Positions 43,071 to 54,826 of a stretch of DNA of 64,000 nucleotides are shown here, in pieces (position 1 is the first letter of the stretch; each line of letters starts with the position of its first letter). A program made the translations under genes and the position numbers. This DNA is from Kalmanozyma brasiliensis GHG001. Taxonomy: Eukaryota > Basidiomycota > Ustilaginomycetes > Ustilaginales. Under the pieces are notes generated by a model that did no database searches, had not been told where the DNA came from, and was given only the letters and a program-made list of their open reading frames with translations. The stretch is taken from NCBI RefSeq assembly GCF_000497045.1, contig NW_015961949.1, forward strand, positions 434,001 through 498,000. Reading direction: 5' to 3'.

Positions 43071-45053
43071 CTAGGCGACAAGCGCCTTGTCTAGGCCCTG
43101 CCAGATGTTGATCTGCCCAGCATGGCCGACCTCGGGTCGAAGGAGAATCGACAACCCCACATCCTCCGCATCCGGATACACCCGGGTGGACAGAACCACC
43201 AGATCGTCCACGAAGATCTCGAGCACCGAGTTGTCCATGAACAGCCGGAGGTTGTGGGTGCCGCTCGGCGTGGCGGAGAGCGGCGCGCGAAGGGTGGACG
43301 TGTTGATGTCGAGGTTCTGAGCGATCACCGACTGCTTGCCTGCCGAGTGCGTGCGATCGACAACGAGCTGCGATTCGGAGAGGTAGATCGAGGTGCGTGT
43401 GGAGAGGTCTTTGCTGTGCGCGACGATCAGGCCCGGTTGTGCGGCAGAGAGCTCCATCTCGACCTCATACGATCGACTGACTACCGCTGAGACAGGCGCT
43501 GCACCGACTTCGACAGCATCGCCCAGCTCCAGGGTTGCAGACGGCACCAGAGCCTCGGCTGCGAGAGTGATGAGCTGGGCACCCTGACGAAGCTTGTACA
43601 CCTCCTCGGCGGGTCGAATGCCAAGTTCCGTCGATGTAGGATGGTGGAACAGCTCACGAGGGAGCGAGATGAGCCCGGACCAGCCTTGCGTGTCGTAGTA
43701 ATCTTCGGGCATGTCGTCCTCGGTGATCCAGCCCCACATAATCCGGCGGTCGTGCTTCTCGTCGTGGAAGCTGCTGGCCGCGTAGAGGCAGCCGTGGTCG
43801 AGCAAGGCGACGTGTGCGGGCTGGAGCCGAATCTCACCCTTGTCGACCTTGGTGGCGTTGAGGTCCAGCTGGATGTAGATGGATGCTCTTGCGGGTCCAG
43901 GCGCGATGCAGCCCTCTGCGTTGATGAGAAGGTACTCGGCTGATGCACCGCTGCTGCCAGCCTGGTCGGCGATGGTGAAGAAGTTGGCCACTTCCCAGTT
44001 CTTGCCCAGATCGACGCCGTACGGCTCAGCCTTGCAGTTGACGCCCACGTCGGCGAGCGTTCCGACGAAGGTCCACTGGCTGAGGTCGGTCGGGTCGATC
44101 GAGTAGGCGAAGGTGGTAGGCGTCTGGTCCTTGATACCGCCCGCGATGAGGGCGTAGAGGCCAGGTGCCTGGTCAGCTCGACCCAGCAGCTCATCCAGCA
44201 CCGGCCACTGCGCAATGTAGGGATCACGCCACGAGATGACATCGAGATGCTCGGGCGGCCCATTGAGAACGACACCTTGAGGGATCCAGCTCTCGCCTCC
44301 ATCCGTCGACGTTGAGAGGACCACCTTTTCGCATCCGGGGCTGTAAGGCAGCGTGTGGTGGATGGGCAGCTGGGAGACGGCCGTGTAGAGGGCGGTCATC
44401 TCGCACGTCTGAGCAGCTTCTTTCGCAGTGCCAAGAGGAGATCGGTGAAGGACGCAGCCGGTGAAGACACCCTCCGAGTCGTGATTAGCGCCGGGGACGA
44501 TAACAGGTGCCGGGCGAGAAGTCCAGTGAATCATGTCGCGGCTGTAGGCGTGTCCCCAGCAGATGCTGCCCCAGGTGGACGCATTGGGGTTCCATTGATA
44601 CCATAGATGGTAGAGACCGGTGCGTGAATCGTAGGAAGGGCCGCAGGGATCGTTCATCCAGCCATGCGGGCCGAGAAAGTGGGACGTTGGCCTCCATTGA
44701 TTGAAGAGAAGCTCGCTTGTCGGGCGGCGTGGAGACTTCGAGACGGTTTGCGAGCCAGGCTTGGACATGTTGGGTTCTTGGAGCTCTTCAAGAGGAGAGG
44801 AGATCCCCGAAGATGTCGGAGTGGAAGAAGGGGGCGCTGAAGGCGAATCCGAAGTTGTAGGCGAAGAGAGTCCCGAGGAGTCGGATGCGTCCGAGGACTG
44901 TCCGCGGGCGAGGGAATGCGAGAGCGACTGCGGACGTAAGCTATGGGTCGAGCGCATGCTTGCGTGAGCGTCAGTTGGTGCGGAAGCCTTGTGAGACACT
45001 GGCATCTGCTTTGCAGCAGCGTTCGACGTGGTTTGAGTCGAAGGAGACGACAT
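43071..45053 (-). CDS. GH32 beta-fructofuranosidase / fructosyltransferase without signal peptide
   Basis: 660 residues from the ATG at 45053 (MSSPSTQTTSN); nine further in-frame codons upstream begin with TTG, not ATG. The first ~115 residues are Ser/Thr/Pro-rich and show no signal peptide. The GH32 five-blade domain follows: GWMNDPCGP at about residue 131 with the nucleophile Asp, YHLWYQWNPNASTWGSICWG, SWRDPYIAQ with the stabilising Asp, and CKAEPYGVD with the probable acid/base Glu. The C-terminal beta-sandwich is present (LEIFVDDLVVLSTRVYP). Family members split sucrose, inulin or levan, or transfer fructose. The WMNDPCGP and YQWNP wording is nearer to intracellular fungal enzymes than to secreted invertase. 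It may therefore be cytosolic or leave the cell by an unconventional route. A later start (Met at about residue 95) would not add a signal. Confidence 0.92.
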   Translation of the reverse strand: MSSPSTQTTSNAAAKQMPVSHKASAPTDAHASMRSTHSLRPQSLSHSLARGQSSDASDSSGLSSPTTSDSPSAPPSSTPTSSGISSPLEELQEPNMSKPGSQTVSKSPRRPTSELLFNQWRPTSHFLGPHGWMNDPCGPSYDSRTGLYHLWYQWNPNASTWGSICWGHAYSRDMIHWTSRPAPVIVPGANHDSEGVFTGCVLHRSPLGTAKEAAQTCEMTALYTAVSQLPIHHTLPYSPGCEKVVLSTSTDGGESWIPQGVVLNGPPEHLDVISWRDPYIAQWPVLDELLGRADQAPGLYALIAGGIKDQTPTTFAYSIDPTDLSQWTFVGTLADVGVNCKAEPYGVDLGKNWEVANFFTIADQAGSSGASAEYLLINAEGCIAPGPARASIYIQLDLNATKVDKGEIRLQPAHVALLDHGCLYAASSFHDEKHDRRIMWGWITEDDMPEDYYDTQGWSGLISLPRELFHHPTSTELGIRPAEEVYKLRQGAQLITLAAEALVPSATLELGDAVEVGAAPVSAVVSRSYEVEMELSAAQPGLIVAHSKDLSTRTSIYLSESQLVVDRTHSAGKQSVIAQNLDINTSTLRAPLSATPSGTHNLRLFMDNSVLEIFVDDLVVLSTRVYPDAEDVGLSILLRPEVGHAGQINIWQGLDKALVA

Positions 45054-48000
45054 TCTGGAAGCAAAGTTGAACCGACGCAAGCAAATGAGCTGGCTGTTCG
45101 TAGGAAGCAGTCCTCGGTCCGCCTGAAGCAGAAAGATCAGCAGTCAAAGCCCGTGCAGATAAGCCGAGCTTGTCCAGACGACGAAATGTACTTCTGGTGA
45201 GGGAGGCGAAGAAGCAGCCTTCTGCACGCTTGTTGGGGCGAAGGAAAGCCCGGGCAGGAAGCCTTTTCTGCACGAAAGCGATCGCCTCTGAGCTTAATGA
45301 TGCGGGAGAAGCTTGTCTTGACGAAGCTTGATGCTTGCTTGATGAACGAGGGACACTGGCGCTGCACCGAAAGCTAAGCTTGGCAGTACAATTCGAACCT
45401 TGCGCTTGTGTAGACGGCTGGCGGCGATGGAGATCAAGGGAACCTAGGAGCGGTCGAGAGAGTGCTGAAAGGGAGCTGGCTAGTTCTGGACTGTAGCAGA
45501 GTTGCTGATATGGGTGCTGGAGACAACTTTGAAGCTGTTGCTGGTATTGGTAGAGACGAAGAGCCAAGGGAATGGAAGATGGTGCCCGGGGATATGAGGA
45601 GATGCGATCGTGGTTGTCAAGCAAGGATGGTAGTTGGTGATGCTGGATGGGTATCGAGAAGGAGAGAGGTCGAAGCAATGCTTGAAGTATACCAAGATGC
45701 AAGCAGCAAGGAACCCCTTGGCCGAGTCTATACCTTGCAAGACGAGGAGGGGAGGATGAGTCCAAGGTCCGGCAAGAATGCTGAACAGGGCAAAAGCGTA
45801 AGTGTGGACACTCGTCGGCTGCCTCTCGAGTTCTTTTGGAAGTGTCTCGGCCCAGCCTTGGGCTTCCAACGGCGAAATAATTCATTGGTCCGCACCGAAG
45901 AGGCAGCGAGCTGCACCCACGCTCAAAATTGCACTGCAGCGGCGCAGGGCAGAGATTACAATTTCAGACAACCTTTTTCAGCAGCAGCGCTACTCTCGCA
46001 AGGAAAGGAGCAGCCTCGGGGCATCCCCGGCGATTCTCCGACGGTGACTATATGAAATCGCCTTGATCGCGCAGCGCTTTGCCCTGCCATGGAAGCAACG
46101 GCGCACACCACCTTGGCATCTACTCGACTCCGTCACGCTCGGACCAGCCTCCAAGTCCTTGCTCGACCCGAGACCTGGTGCTGATACGCTTGCCCTTTTT
46201 ACTTGTTCTTATTCGCCTGGTCTGTTCCCTTCCAACAGAAGTTCAGGCGACTGTACATGGGTCGTACACAGATGAAACACTGAGCAGCGCATTGCTGCCT
46301 TGCGTCCTGATTCATTCGCGGCTACAGCGACTGAACCAGTACCGCCATTGTGACTGCGATGCGATAAGAAGCTAGGCGGGGTCGAAGGGTGGGTCTGTGA
46401 GAGCAACGAGCGACGCGACCGAATCTCAACCGAATTTTGCGCGGGTCCATCTCGGTGGCGTGTCGGCGCGAACGCTTCTCTGCCAGACGTGCGGGGTAAA
46501 TTTGTCGTTGCTTGAACACCACGGTCCACGACAGCCAAGCCCTGCCCATCCATCTGAGCCTCCAACCAGAGATCCTCCGGAGTGGCTCCGTTCAATACCA
46601 GCTCTGAGGCATTGGGCGCTTTGCTCTGTTCACCGGCCAAAGGCAGCATTGCTTGCAAATTGACCGGCCCGACCCACGACTTGTGAACAGTTTTGACCGG
46701 CCGGCTCAACCTCATCTCCTTTTGGCCAAGGTGTAAGAGCGGCGTCAAGTTCCGTCAGCAAGATCGCTCATGCATCGGGATGTCAAGATGAGATCATCAG
46801 TAGATCCCTCCCTCTCAACTTTCCGCCGGCTTGCTTGCCGCGCACATTCCTTGATCTCCTCTAATGTCCACTTGAGGCACTCTTTCGACCCTTCTTTCGA
46901 CGCAGAAAAGCCGTTGTGGTCAGGCCAAGCGCAAGCTTGATGTCGTGGCGACTCCTTCGATTCTCGGACAGCAACGGCCTGGTGTGCAAGCAGACCATCT
47001 TTGCCGAGTGGCACGACAACCGCTGAGATCCCTGGCTGCACCGCGTGGCCGTCTCGATGGGCTTGGAGGAGCTTCCTATTCTGAACCTCTACTTGTTCAA
47101 TCACCCGGTGGGAAAGATGAAGGGCGAGAAGATCGCCGAGACGTCTCGGCATTGGGCAGCTGTAGCGCTGCGGAAGAAATACCTTTGGGTGTACACATAC
47201 CGACAAATGCTCAAGCCGGTTCACATCGTTTGCCACGATTGTCAGCCATCTCGGTCTGTAGCATGCTCTTGTCTTGCTCCGAATTGTGCCAGTGCCCTCT
47301 TTGTTTGTACCGTCAGCCGAGAGAAGACGCTGCCTTTCTGACAGGTGCCAGGGCAATCTGTGCGAAATATTTTTAGCACAAATGCACGGGATGCAGACGC
47401 AGAAAGCCGCTGGGACCCTTGGTTCCCTTTTCTTCTCTCGCGTCGCCTCGCCTCTGAGACAGGCGATGCGGGTCCAATTTGGTCGATCATCGTAGCGATT
47501 TGGCTGCACCAACTCCGTCATCCTGCTGCTTGCTTTGAACACCTCCTTCCTCCCACAGTCAGGTCATGGTTCACGATCCAAGCGCAATCCTGGCAAACTA
47601 TCAGCGTACGGAATCGAGCATCCGTCGACTATCTGAGATCAAGCATTTGATCGCTGCTGAGGCTGACGGTATCGGTCTGGTGCAGCTTGGCTATGGCCCT
47701 CTCGCTTGTTGCGTGAATCGACGGCTTAGCGTCCGCTTTGTGGATTGTTGACTGTTCTAGACCGCCGAGAAGCCATTTCCCGATCCGAGCGCTTTTTCGC
47801 TGAGCCTCGGGCTATTTTTGTCAGACCCATGATCGAGGCACTTTAGCTGAGCCTTTTTCATTGTCGTCCTCCACCTTTTCCAATCGGCTCTCCGCCTGCT
47901 GCTGCCGCCTTGGTGCTGACGGTCACGGCTCTGAATCGATCGGAAGGCCGTCAAAGCAATTGGGAACCGTGCTCACCGCCTGTCCCTCCATCCGCTGTCC

Positions 48001-48342
48001 CATCTTCTTGCTCTCCTCCTCGCACGTTCTCTGTCCCTTCCATCCTCTCATCCACGCCCAACCACCTCGGAACTCTACCCTCCATCGCCTAGAGTCATTC
48101 CACGCGTCTACCGCGTCGCGATCTAGTACCCATACCCAATCTGCAGCTGCGTCCATCGGCAGCCAGACACGATACCCAAGCAGCTTCTCAAGGTACGCTT
48201 CCGCATCTCGCCCGAGGCATCTCACCACTCGGCGCGCACACACTTGTCAAGCTCGCGTTATTTGAGCAAGTGAAGCAACTCTTCTTCTCAATAACCGCCG
48301 ATAGACGATCGACACCTCGTACGGGAGTACAATTGGCCCAGC
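45054..48342. other. Large gene-poor interval with a possible gene relic
   Basis: 3.3 kb, the longest gap here. The left 0.9 kb (45054-45900) is the GH32 upstream region, purine-rich on the plus strand, so pyrimidine-rich in the GH32 sense. 46800-47340 holds broken coding-like sequence, listed separately. 47950-48080 is a C/T-rich stretch in front of the BAR-like gene. Nothing else was recognised. Confidence 0.5.
46797..47341 (+). pseudogene. Possible degraded protein-coding relic (frameshift plus internal stop)
   Basis: Two pieces of coding-like sequence follow each other in different frames. The first ends in a TGA at about 46938-46940 (last residues EKPLWSGQAQA). One frame over, reading runs from the ATG at 46940 to a TGA at 47024, then continues uninterrupted in the same frame as DPWLHRVAVSMGLEELP and LNLYLFNHPVGKMKGEKIAE to a stop at about 47339. 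Codons after the TGA have mostly G or C in third position, like the real genes here. I do not recognise the family, and the uninterrupted reverse-strand frame looks less natural. It may be chance, or a small gene with introns. Confidence 0.33.
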
Positions 48343-51300
48343 ATGTCGATGGCACCACAGGCAATCCACTCTAATCTGTCGCGGCCGCATCCCACCGACT
48401 CTCGCCTCCTTCAGAACCTCATCAAGGGCGAGAAGAGCTACATCGATAATCTTGCGGCTTCGTCGGTTTCGGGTTACGCCGCTGCTAGCGCTTTGGCAGC
48501 TTGGGGAACCTCTGAGGCTCCTGACATCTCGAAAGCGTCCCAATCGCTGGCCGAGATCCTTGCCTCGGTCGCCGATGCACAGCGGACACACGTTCAAGCT
48601 CTCGAAGGCTACCGCAGTGCGCTCAAGGATGTGCTCGACCGCGAACACAGCATCCGATCCGTGGTGCGTGACCGTGACATTCTCGTCGGCCGTCTCATCA
48701 AGGCCAGCAAGAAGAAGGTGTCCAAGAAGGATTCGGGACTCAGCCAGGAAGAGAAGATGGAGAAGGTCAACGCTGCCCAGCGCGAGTTGCACGCCTGTGA
48801 ACAGGTGCTCGCCAGCGAAGAAGCTGCGCTGGTCGGTGTCAAGCGACGCACCTTCAAAGAGGCGCTCACCATGCGTATGAAGACCATGGGCGATGCGGGC
48901 GCCGCTACCGTCGAGGCTGCCAAAGAAGCTATCATGCTGCTCGACGAGTTCGACACACATGGTCCCTTGCTGCAGGCAACCGGCGGTGGTCAATACGAGA
49001 GCATGTACGCCGACGGCGGTATCGAGACGGGTGCCTACGACAACCAGGCGCCCGACCAAGGCTATTACGCGGGTCAGCAGAATCCCGCGCAAGGTGCGAC
49101 TCCTCAGATGTACGCCGACAACTATGCCGCTCACGGCTCACCCGTCGCTGGCAACGGTGCCAATATGACTCGTGATGAACAGGGTCGATTCCACAAGGAC
49201 CTCCAAGGTAAGTTGTCTCTGTTCCTCTTCACACAGCGCACGGCATCCTCGTTGCACAAGCGGCAGAACAATTCGCGAAGACGATGTTGCTGCTGCTTGC
49301 GATGCGGCTCTTTACGCCAGCGACTCGTGTTTGAGATCCAAATTCGATGCACCACAGACACGCTGACGATCTCCCGCATTTTCTTTTTGGGTCTAATTGT
49401 TCACCCCACCTATGCACGGACTGCGTAATCGCTCACTAATTTCGGCTGCTGCTTTCCGCTTCGCTTCTCCACTCTCTCTCCTTTGTCCTCATCGACTCCT
49501 TCCCTCACTCCTCGCCTCTTTCCCTGACTTCGACTCACCATCTTGGCTTTCATCTGAACAGGCACGCGCAATCCACAACAGTTCGACGGCGCCTCGGTCA
49601 CACCCTCTCAGTCTGCTAGTCAGGTCGTTGACAACGATCGCTCCCACGTGCCTCTCGGTCAGCGCTACACCTCGCACTTCGAGGACGTCGAGGAGCAGGA
49701 AGGCGTCCCCTCAGACACCGACAGCGAAGAGGACTACCGACGCGCCTTCATCGAGCCACGATCGCGTCTGCCTGCCCCGCATGAGCTGGGCGTAGCTGCA
49801 GACACTCGCGACTCTTTCATCCCTCAGGGCGGCAGCAACGGCGCCGCCGCGCCTCAGACCCCTCGCAAAGACGACGAGAGAGGTCAGGTACCGATGCCTG
49901 CCGTACCCACTGCTCCCGTCTTTGACGTTAGTCAGGCACGCGGGCACAATCAAGATCACAGCGTCGACCAGGGCTTCACACCCGCCAGCGCGCAAGGCTG
50001 GGGCAGTCAGCAGGGCGGCGGTGGACCCTACAGTCCACCTCGCTATTCCTTGTCTCGACGCAGCGGCGACTCGGAAGGTGGCTATGGCCATCAGCGCAAG
50101 TCGAGCAACTCGCTCATCGGCAAGATGAGCCGCCTCTTCAAGACCGATATCCGCAACGGCTCCCCTGCTGAAGGTGAACGCGAGCGCGAGCGCGCGGGCT
50201 GGAACACGCGCACCTCCGGCAACGTCGAGCAAGAAAACGAGAAACGTCGCTTCGCCTCGCTGCGTCGAGCTGAGCCGGACAGCTCGGACGAAGAGCCCGA
50301 CAACCGCGAAGTCTTCCGCAACGTCAATCAGCAGCGCCCTGGCTGGGACTCGAAAGCAGGCAGCGACGTCGGCGGCAAGAAGCTCACCTCTCGCATCCTG
50401 CCAGGTCCCAAAAGCAACAAGATCCACGACGCAGAGCAGGCAGATCTCGATCGCATCCGCGCTTCCGTCGTAGGCGGAGGCATTGGATCCGCACAGCCCA
50501 AGCTGGTCAGCGGCGCTGACAGCATCCGCTCCAACACGACCGCTACCACCAAGACCAAGAAGAAGAAGAAGCACTCGGTGGCCGGCAGTGAGATCGGGAC
50601 CGCTCCCACTCGACCCTCTGCTAGCCACACTGTCTCGGATCTCGCCTCGCTCAACAGCAGCGCCGACCGACCGGGCCTCTCGCGCAGCTCCACTACGAAG
50701 TCGACCAGCTCGAAAAAGAAGAACCGGGCTAGCTTCGCCGGCACAGGTCTCGTTGCAGGAGGCAACGTCTTCAGTCCGAACGCCGGAAAGTATGGAGCCG
50801 ACTCTTGGATCAAGAAGCCAGCAAGTCAGATGACCGCTTACGAGGCTGTTGCCATGGCAGGTGTCGTGCCCAAATCAGCTGCTCCCAAAGAGAAGCCCGC
50901 GGCCTCGCCTACTGTACCGGCAGCAACACCTCAGTCCCTCGTGCCTCTGCCACCTCTGCCAGCGCCCGCGGCTGCTCCTGCTCCTGCTCCTGCGTCGCGT
51001 CCAGCTTCCGTCATGTCATCTGCCAGCAAGAACCCGCCCCTCAAGTCGGCGCTCAAGACGCCCACCATCAGTCGTAGCAACAGCACCTCGGGCGCCAAAC
51101 CCGCCCCATCTTCGCCCACGAAGAAGACAGCCGCAGCCCCACCTGCTACCGCTTCGACTGCCCCCAACCTCCCTGTCAAGTCTGCTCTTCGACACGACAT
51201 CACGCAGAGCATCCGAGCCGAACCTCTTCCTCAGCCCAAGATGGAGCCGATCCCGAAGGCGCCCGCGCCCGTCACTTCGATGCCTTTGCCTGAGACGATT

Positions 51301-53025
51301 CCTGCGTCCAAACCCGCGCCGACGCAGCAGACGACCACCGCCGCTCAGACCGCCGCTCCATCACAGCCTGCAGCAGCGAAGCCGTCCACTTCTGAAGCCG
51401 TCGCTGCCCCTGCTTCTGCTGCGGAGCCTGCCGATGTTCATACGACCAAAGCTCCCGAGTCGCCGCACAGTATCGAGGAGGACAAGGGCTTTGATGGCAC
51501 TGGTCGTCTCGACATGCCCGACGATGCTGGCGAAGCAGACGAGAGTGCTGAGACGGTCGAGACAGTGACCGTCCCGGACAGCAAGGCACCGATGCATAAG
51601 CTCGACATGCCCAGCTCGGAGCCCTTCTCGGTCTCGTTTGACGGCGTTTCTGGTGATCGTCGCGGCTCTGCCGCGCAAGCCGAGGGTGCAGCAGCGGACG
51701 AAGTCGCTGTCACTCAAGGAGCCGAGCAGACCTACAAAGCCTTCTACGCGCAGCACGAACAGTCTCCCTCTGTCGAGAAGTCGGCCAACGGTGCAGACCG
51801 CAATGTCAAGATTGAGCCTAGCCGCGTCTACGGAGCCGGAGGACCCGAGCTGAGCGACACGTCGTCAGAGGACAGCTCGCCCGTCCGCACCTTCCCGAGC
51901 AAGCAGGTTGACGGAGGCGCAGAGAAGGCTGCCCAAGTTCAAGCCTCCTCGGCGCTCGCTGACCCGAGCCACAAGCCCGACGCCGGTCTGCAAGGTCTGT
52001 CTGGAGCTGCGCCCGCTTCGTCGACCCCAGCTCCGGCGCTCAATACATCCGCTTTGGCTGTACCCAAGAAGGCACCCAGCGAGACTGACAGCGCTGTTGC
52101 TCGCCGCAAGAGCGTTCGCCTGGCGCCTGACACCAAGCTCCCACCCGACACGCCCGACGCCGAAGTTGCCACCCCTCGCGGTACCGAGCACGGAGATCCT
52201 CTTGCTGCTCGTGGCTCCCAGCTGAGCAGCCGCATCGCGCCCCCACCAGCTGCTCCGGCCAAGGCTCCAAAGGAGACAGGCCCAGTAGACCTCGCGGCTG
52301 GCCGACAATCGACCGGCTGGACTAGCCGTGCTCGTGATCCGGACAGCAGCGATGAGGAGGCGGACGATGACGGCTACTCGAGCGCTCGAAAGGCGTTCGG
52401 CTCTGCTACCCGTGGTTGGGGTGAGGCGATGGGCACGACCAAGCCCAAGACCAAGAAGACGGCGGGTGATGCTGCGTCGGTGCGATCCAAGACGGGCACG
52501 CCCAAGAAGGCTGCACCCGCGGCGGGTAGTGCAACTGCGGCCACCCCTGCCGCCCCGCAACCTTCGATCGGTTACGTGCCGACAGCTCCCGGCTCTATTT
52601 CGTCGACCATGTACTCGGCGAAAGCACCTGGCTCGTCCATTGGCCTTGGTACGATGGGCACCGGCGCGATCGCCGTGCCCTCGAGCTCGATGTACTCTGT
52701 CACCGCGCCTGGCTCGGTGGTGAGCGGAAATGCTGTTCCTCCTACCACTTCCACTCCAGCTACCACGGCCACTGCTCCTAGTGCATCTGCCGCTCCTGCC
52801 AGTGCTCCAGCCGCCCAGACCGCAGCCCCTGCTCCTCTCACCGCCTCCAATCTGAACGCGCTGGAAGGCGGCAAGGACCGTCCTATCATGCCACCTGTGC
52901 CCACCGCCCCTCCCGTGGCAGGTCAGCCCAACATCCCCACCGCCCCTCCTCCCGCCATCTCCGGCAAGGCCAGCAGCGCAGGTGGCAAAGGCGGCTTCTT
53001 CAAGCGCTTCAAGCGTAACAAGTGA
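48343..53025 (+). CDS. BAR-like helical protein with very long disordered tail, one intron
   Basis: Two exons, 48343-49207 and 49562-53025, join through a split Gly codon to give about 1442 residues. The first ~215 residues are helical and charged (LLQNLIKGEKSYIDNLAASS; RDILVGRLIKASKKKVSKK; KVNAAQRELHACEQVLASEE), with the length and heptad look of a BAR/I-BAR-type membrane-bending domain such as Ivy1. This assignment is by pattern only. The rest is low-complexity: Gln/Tyr/Gly-rich near 230-280, then acidic, then Pro/Ala/Ser/Lys-rich for 900 residues. Short conserved-looking islands interrupt it (GQRYTSHFEDVEEQEG; KKPASQMTAYEAVAMAGVV near 705; repeated YSAKAPGSS / YSVTAPGSV near 1300). It ends in a very basic tail (GGFFKRFKRNK), fit to bind acidic lipid. 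Confidence 0.75.
49208..49561 (+). other. Spliceosomal intron of the BAR-like gene
   Basis: 354 bases with donor GTAAGT, branch-like CTGAC at 49524-49528 and acceptor ACAG. Joining restores the frame between two long open regions. Retention gives a 361-residue product with a stop at 49426. Confidence 0.88.
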
Positions 53026-53432
53026 TCCCGCCGCCCCCGGCACGTTCTTGCTTCCCCCTCTTGACTCGTATCACACACTCATTTAGGTTTCAGGATGGAA
53101 GGATTCTATCGCTCTTTTGTAGGTCGTGTGTCTAATTTGATGGATTTGCTCATGCTCAAGGATTCGTGTTGACTGTGTGACGGAACAAGAGAGTGACCGC
53201 CATCGGCGCTGTGGATGATTCGATTATCGAGACTGACGTGGTATACGGTGATGCAAGAGTGAGCTATCTACATGAGTGTGGAGCGACAGGTGATGGATCC
53301 TATAATGGCTTGCGTGTGAGCTGCAGAGTCCGGACTGATGAGAGGGTGGATGGATGCGACGGATGAATGCGAGAGGTGTTCCTGAATGCGGATCCATGCA
53401 ATCTATAGCGACTGAAGTTGGCAGTGAAGCGT
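53026..53432. other. 3' intergenic region between convergent genes
   Basis: 407 bases between the stops of the BAR-like gene and the Rab18-like gene. It should hold both 3' untranslated ends. No gene was recognised. Confidence 0.5.
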
Positions 53433-54134
53433 TCAGCAATTGCAGTTATCTCTTGCAACGCCCAGCCCATACCCGACAACGCCTTCTCTGTCCGTCAATG
53501 AGATGTTCCCCCTACTGCTGTCCGCAGCGTGAGCAGCCGGTACGCCACCGGGCATCCTATCCCCTGGTCTCCTCTCACCCGGCGCTGTCTTCTGCCACAG
53601 ACTCGGTGTCGAGACGATCCGATTCACCAGTTCGTCGAAAGCTCCATTCACCCCAACACCCTTCTTAGCGCTGCACTCGACGAACAGACACCCCATCTTT
53701 TCCGCGAACTCCTCCCCTTCCTTGGTCGTCACCACTCGCGATAGCTCCTTGTCCACCTTGTTGCCCACCACAACTTTCACGACGTCATCGCTGGTGGTGA
53801 ACGTCTCGAGCTCGTTGAACCACGTCGGCAGAGCATCGAAGGTGTCCCGCTGCGTCACGTCGTAGGCGATGATGACGCCCTGCGCGCCGCGGTAGTAAGA
53901 CGAGGTGAGGGTGCGGAAGCGTTCCTGACCTGCTGTGTCCCAGATCGAAAGCTTGAAACGCTTACGGCCGACTTCTATGCCTTTGATCCGGTAGTCAACT
54001 CCGATGGTCGCAGTGGTCTCTTCAGATGCGAGGAACTCATCGTCCGTGAAACGAAGGAGGAGGGATGATTTGCCCACGGAGGAGGCGCCAATGAGAAGGA
54101 TCTTGAGCGTCGGCACGTCGTTCGAGGCCGACAT
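53433..54134 (-). CDS. RAB18: Rab18-type small GTPase
   Basis: 233 residues from the ATG at 54134 (MSASNDVPTLK); the open frame extends upstream but without Rab sequence. All G motifs are present: P-loop GASSVGKS (16-23), switch I TIGVDY (43-48), WDTAGQE (65-71), NKVD (125-128) and ECSAKKG (153-159). The C-terminus is ...NCNC, a CXC signal for double geranylgeranylation. Rab18 proteins act at the ER and lipid droplets; the switch region FRTLTSSYYRGAQGVIIAYD fits this subfamily. A hydrophilic Gly/Arg/Asp-rich stretch of about 50 residues precedes the prenylation site, making the protein some 25 residues longer than usual. Its promoter region is shared with DPH3. Confidence 0.9.
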   Translation of the reverse strand: MSASNDVPTLKILLIGASSVGKSSLLLRFTDDEFLASEETTATIGVDYRIKGIEVGRKRFKLSIWDTAGQERFRTLTSSYYRGAQGVIIAYDVTQRDTFDALPTWFNELETFTTSDDVVKVVVGNKVDKELSRVVTTKEGEEFAEKMGCLFVECSAKKGVGVNGAFDELVNRIVSTPSLWQKTAPGERRPGDRMPGGVPAAHAADSSRGNISLTDREGVVGYGLGVARDNCNC

Positions 54135-54826
54135 TGTTGGTGAAAGGGTCCAGAGGGCGCTAGAATGTGTTCGAGGCTCAGTGGAAGGATGTGTGCAACG
54201 ATGTAAAGGCGCGTAGATGGTTTCTCGAAGGTGTGTTGTCGTGAGTCGCGAGGGCGGATCGATCGATTGATGAAGGAGCTGAAGCAGAGACGTTCGTCGT
54301 TGGCAAAGCGTACAGGGTGCTGCGCATTTGACAGACATGCATGTGAGTCGTGAGTGAGTGGCTGCTGCTTTTTTGGGCGGCTGTGGGTCTCAAGTGAAAG
54401 CTCGAGGTGGAGGTCGAAAAGTATATTCCGTGAAAAGAGCGCTCTAACAATTTCATAATCTCGCACGATAATCGACCACCCTTCTCGACTCAGCCGTACT
54501 TTTTTTTGGCCAGACGACACCGAAAAATTTGAGGCCGCAGTCATAGGAAGCTTTTGATTCGAGGTTTTGCAAGAAACGGCTGAAACCCTTTCTCTTCCTT
54601 CTCCTTCATCCCATTCCATTGGATCAGTATACCCGGCGTCTTCTCGTCAACTTCGACAGGTTCCTCGAACTCTCGCAAGCAAACACATCGCAACGCTCCG
54701 ACACCCTTGCGTTTAGCAGCAGCTCTCGCATTGGAGCTGGCCTCCTCGTTAAGACAGCAATCTCCGTCCTTCCGACTGGGGAATCATACACACAGGTGAC
54801 GACCTCAAACGTGCAACACATACATC
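54135..54826. promoter_or_regulatory. Divergent promoter region, RAB18 / DPH3
   Basis: 692 bases between two start codons. A T-run near 54500-54508 and an A/T element CGAAAAATTTGAGG at 54531-54544 stand out. No gene was recognised in it. Confidence 0.5.

Noticed and set aside
44971..45885. 304-codon minus-strand open frame upstream of and overlapping the GH32 gene
   Set aside because: Ser/Leu/Arg-rich, no domain, overlaps the start of a firm gene in another frame and lies in its pyrimidine-rich leader.
46745..47542. 265-codon minus-strand open frame in the gene-poor gap
   Set aside because: Composition is irregular and the opposite strand shows a better coding bias over 46940-47230; the plus-strand relic is preferred.
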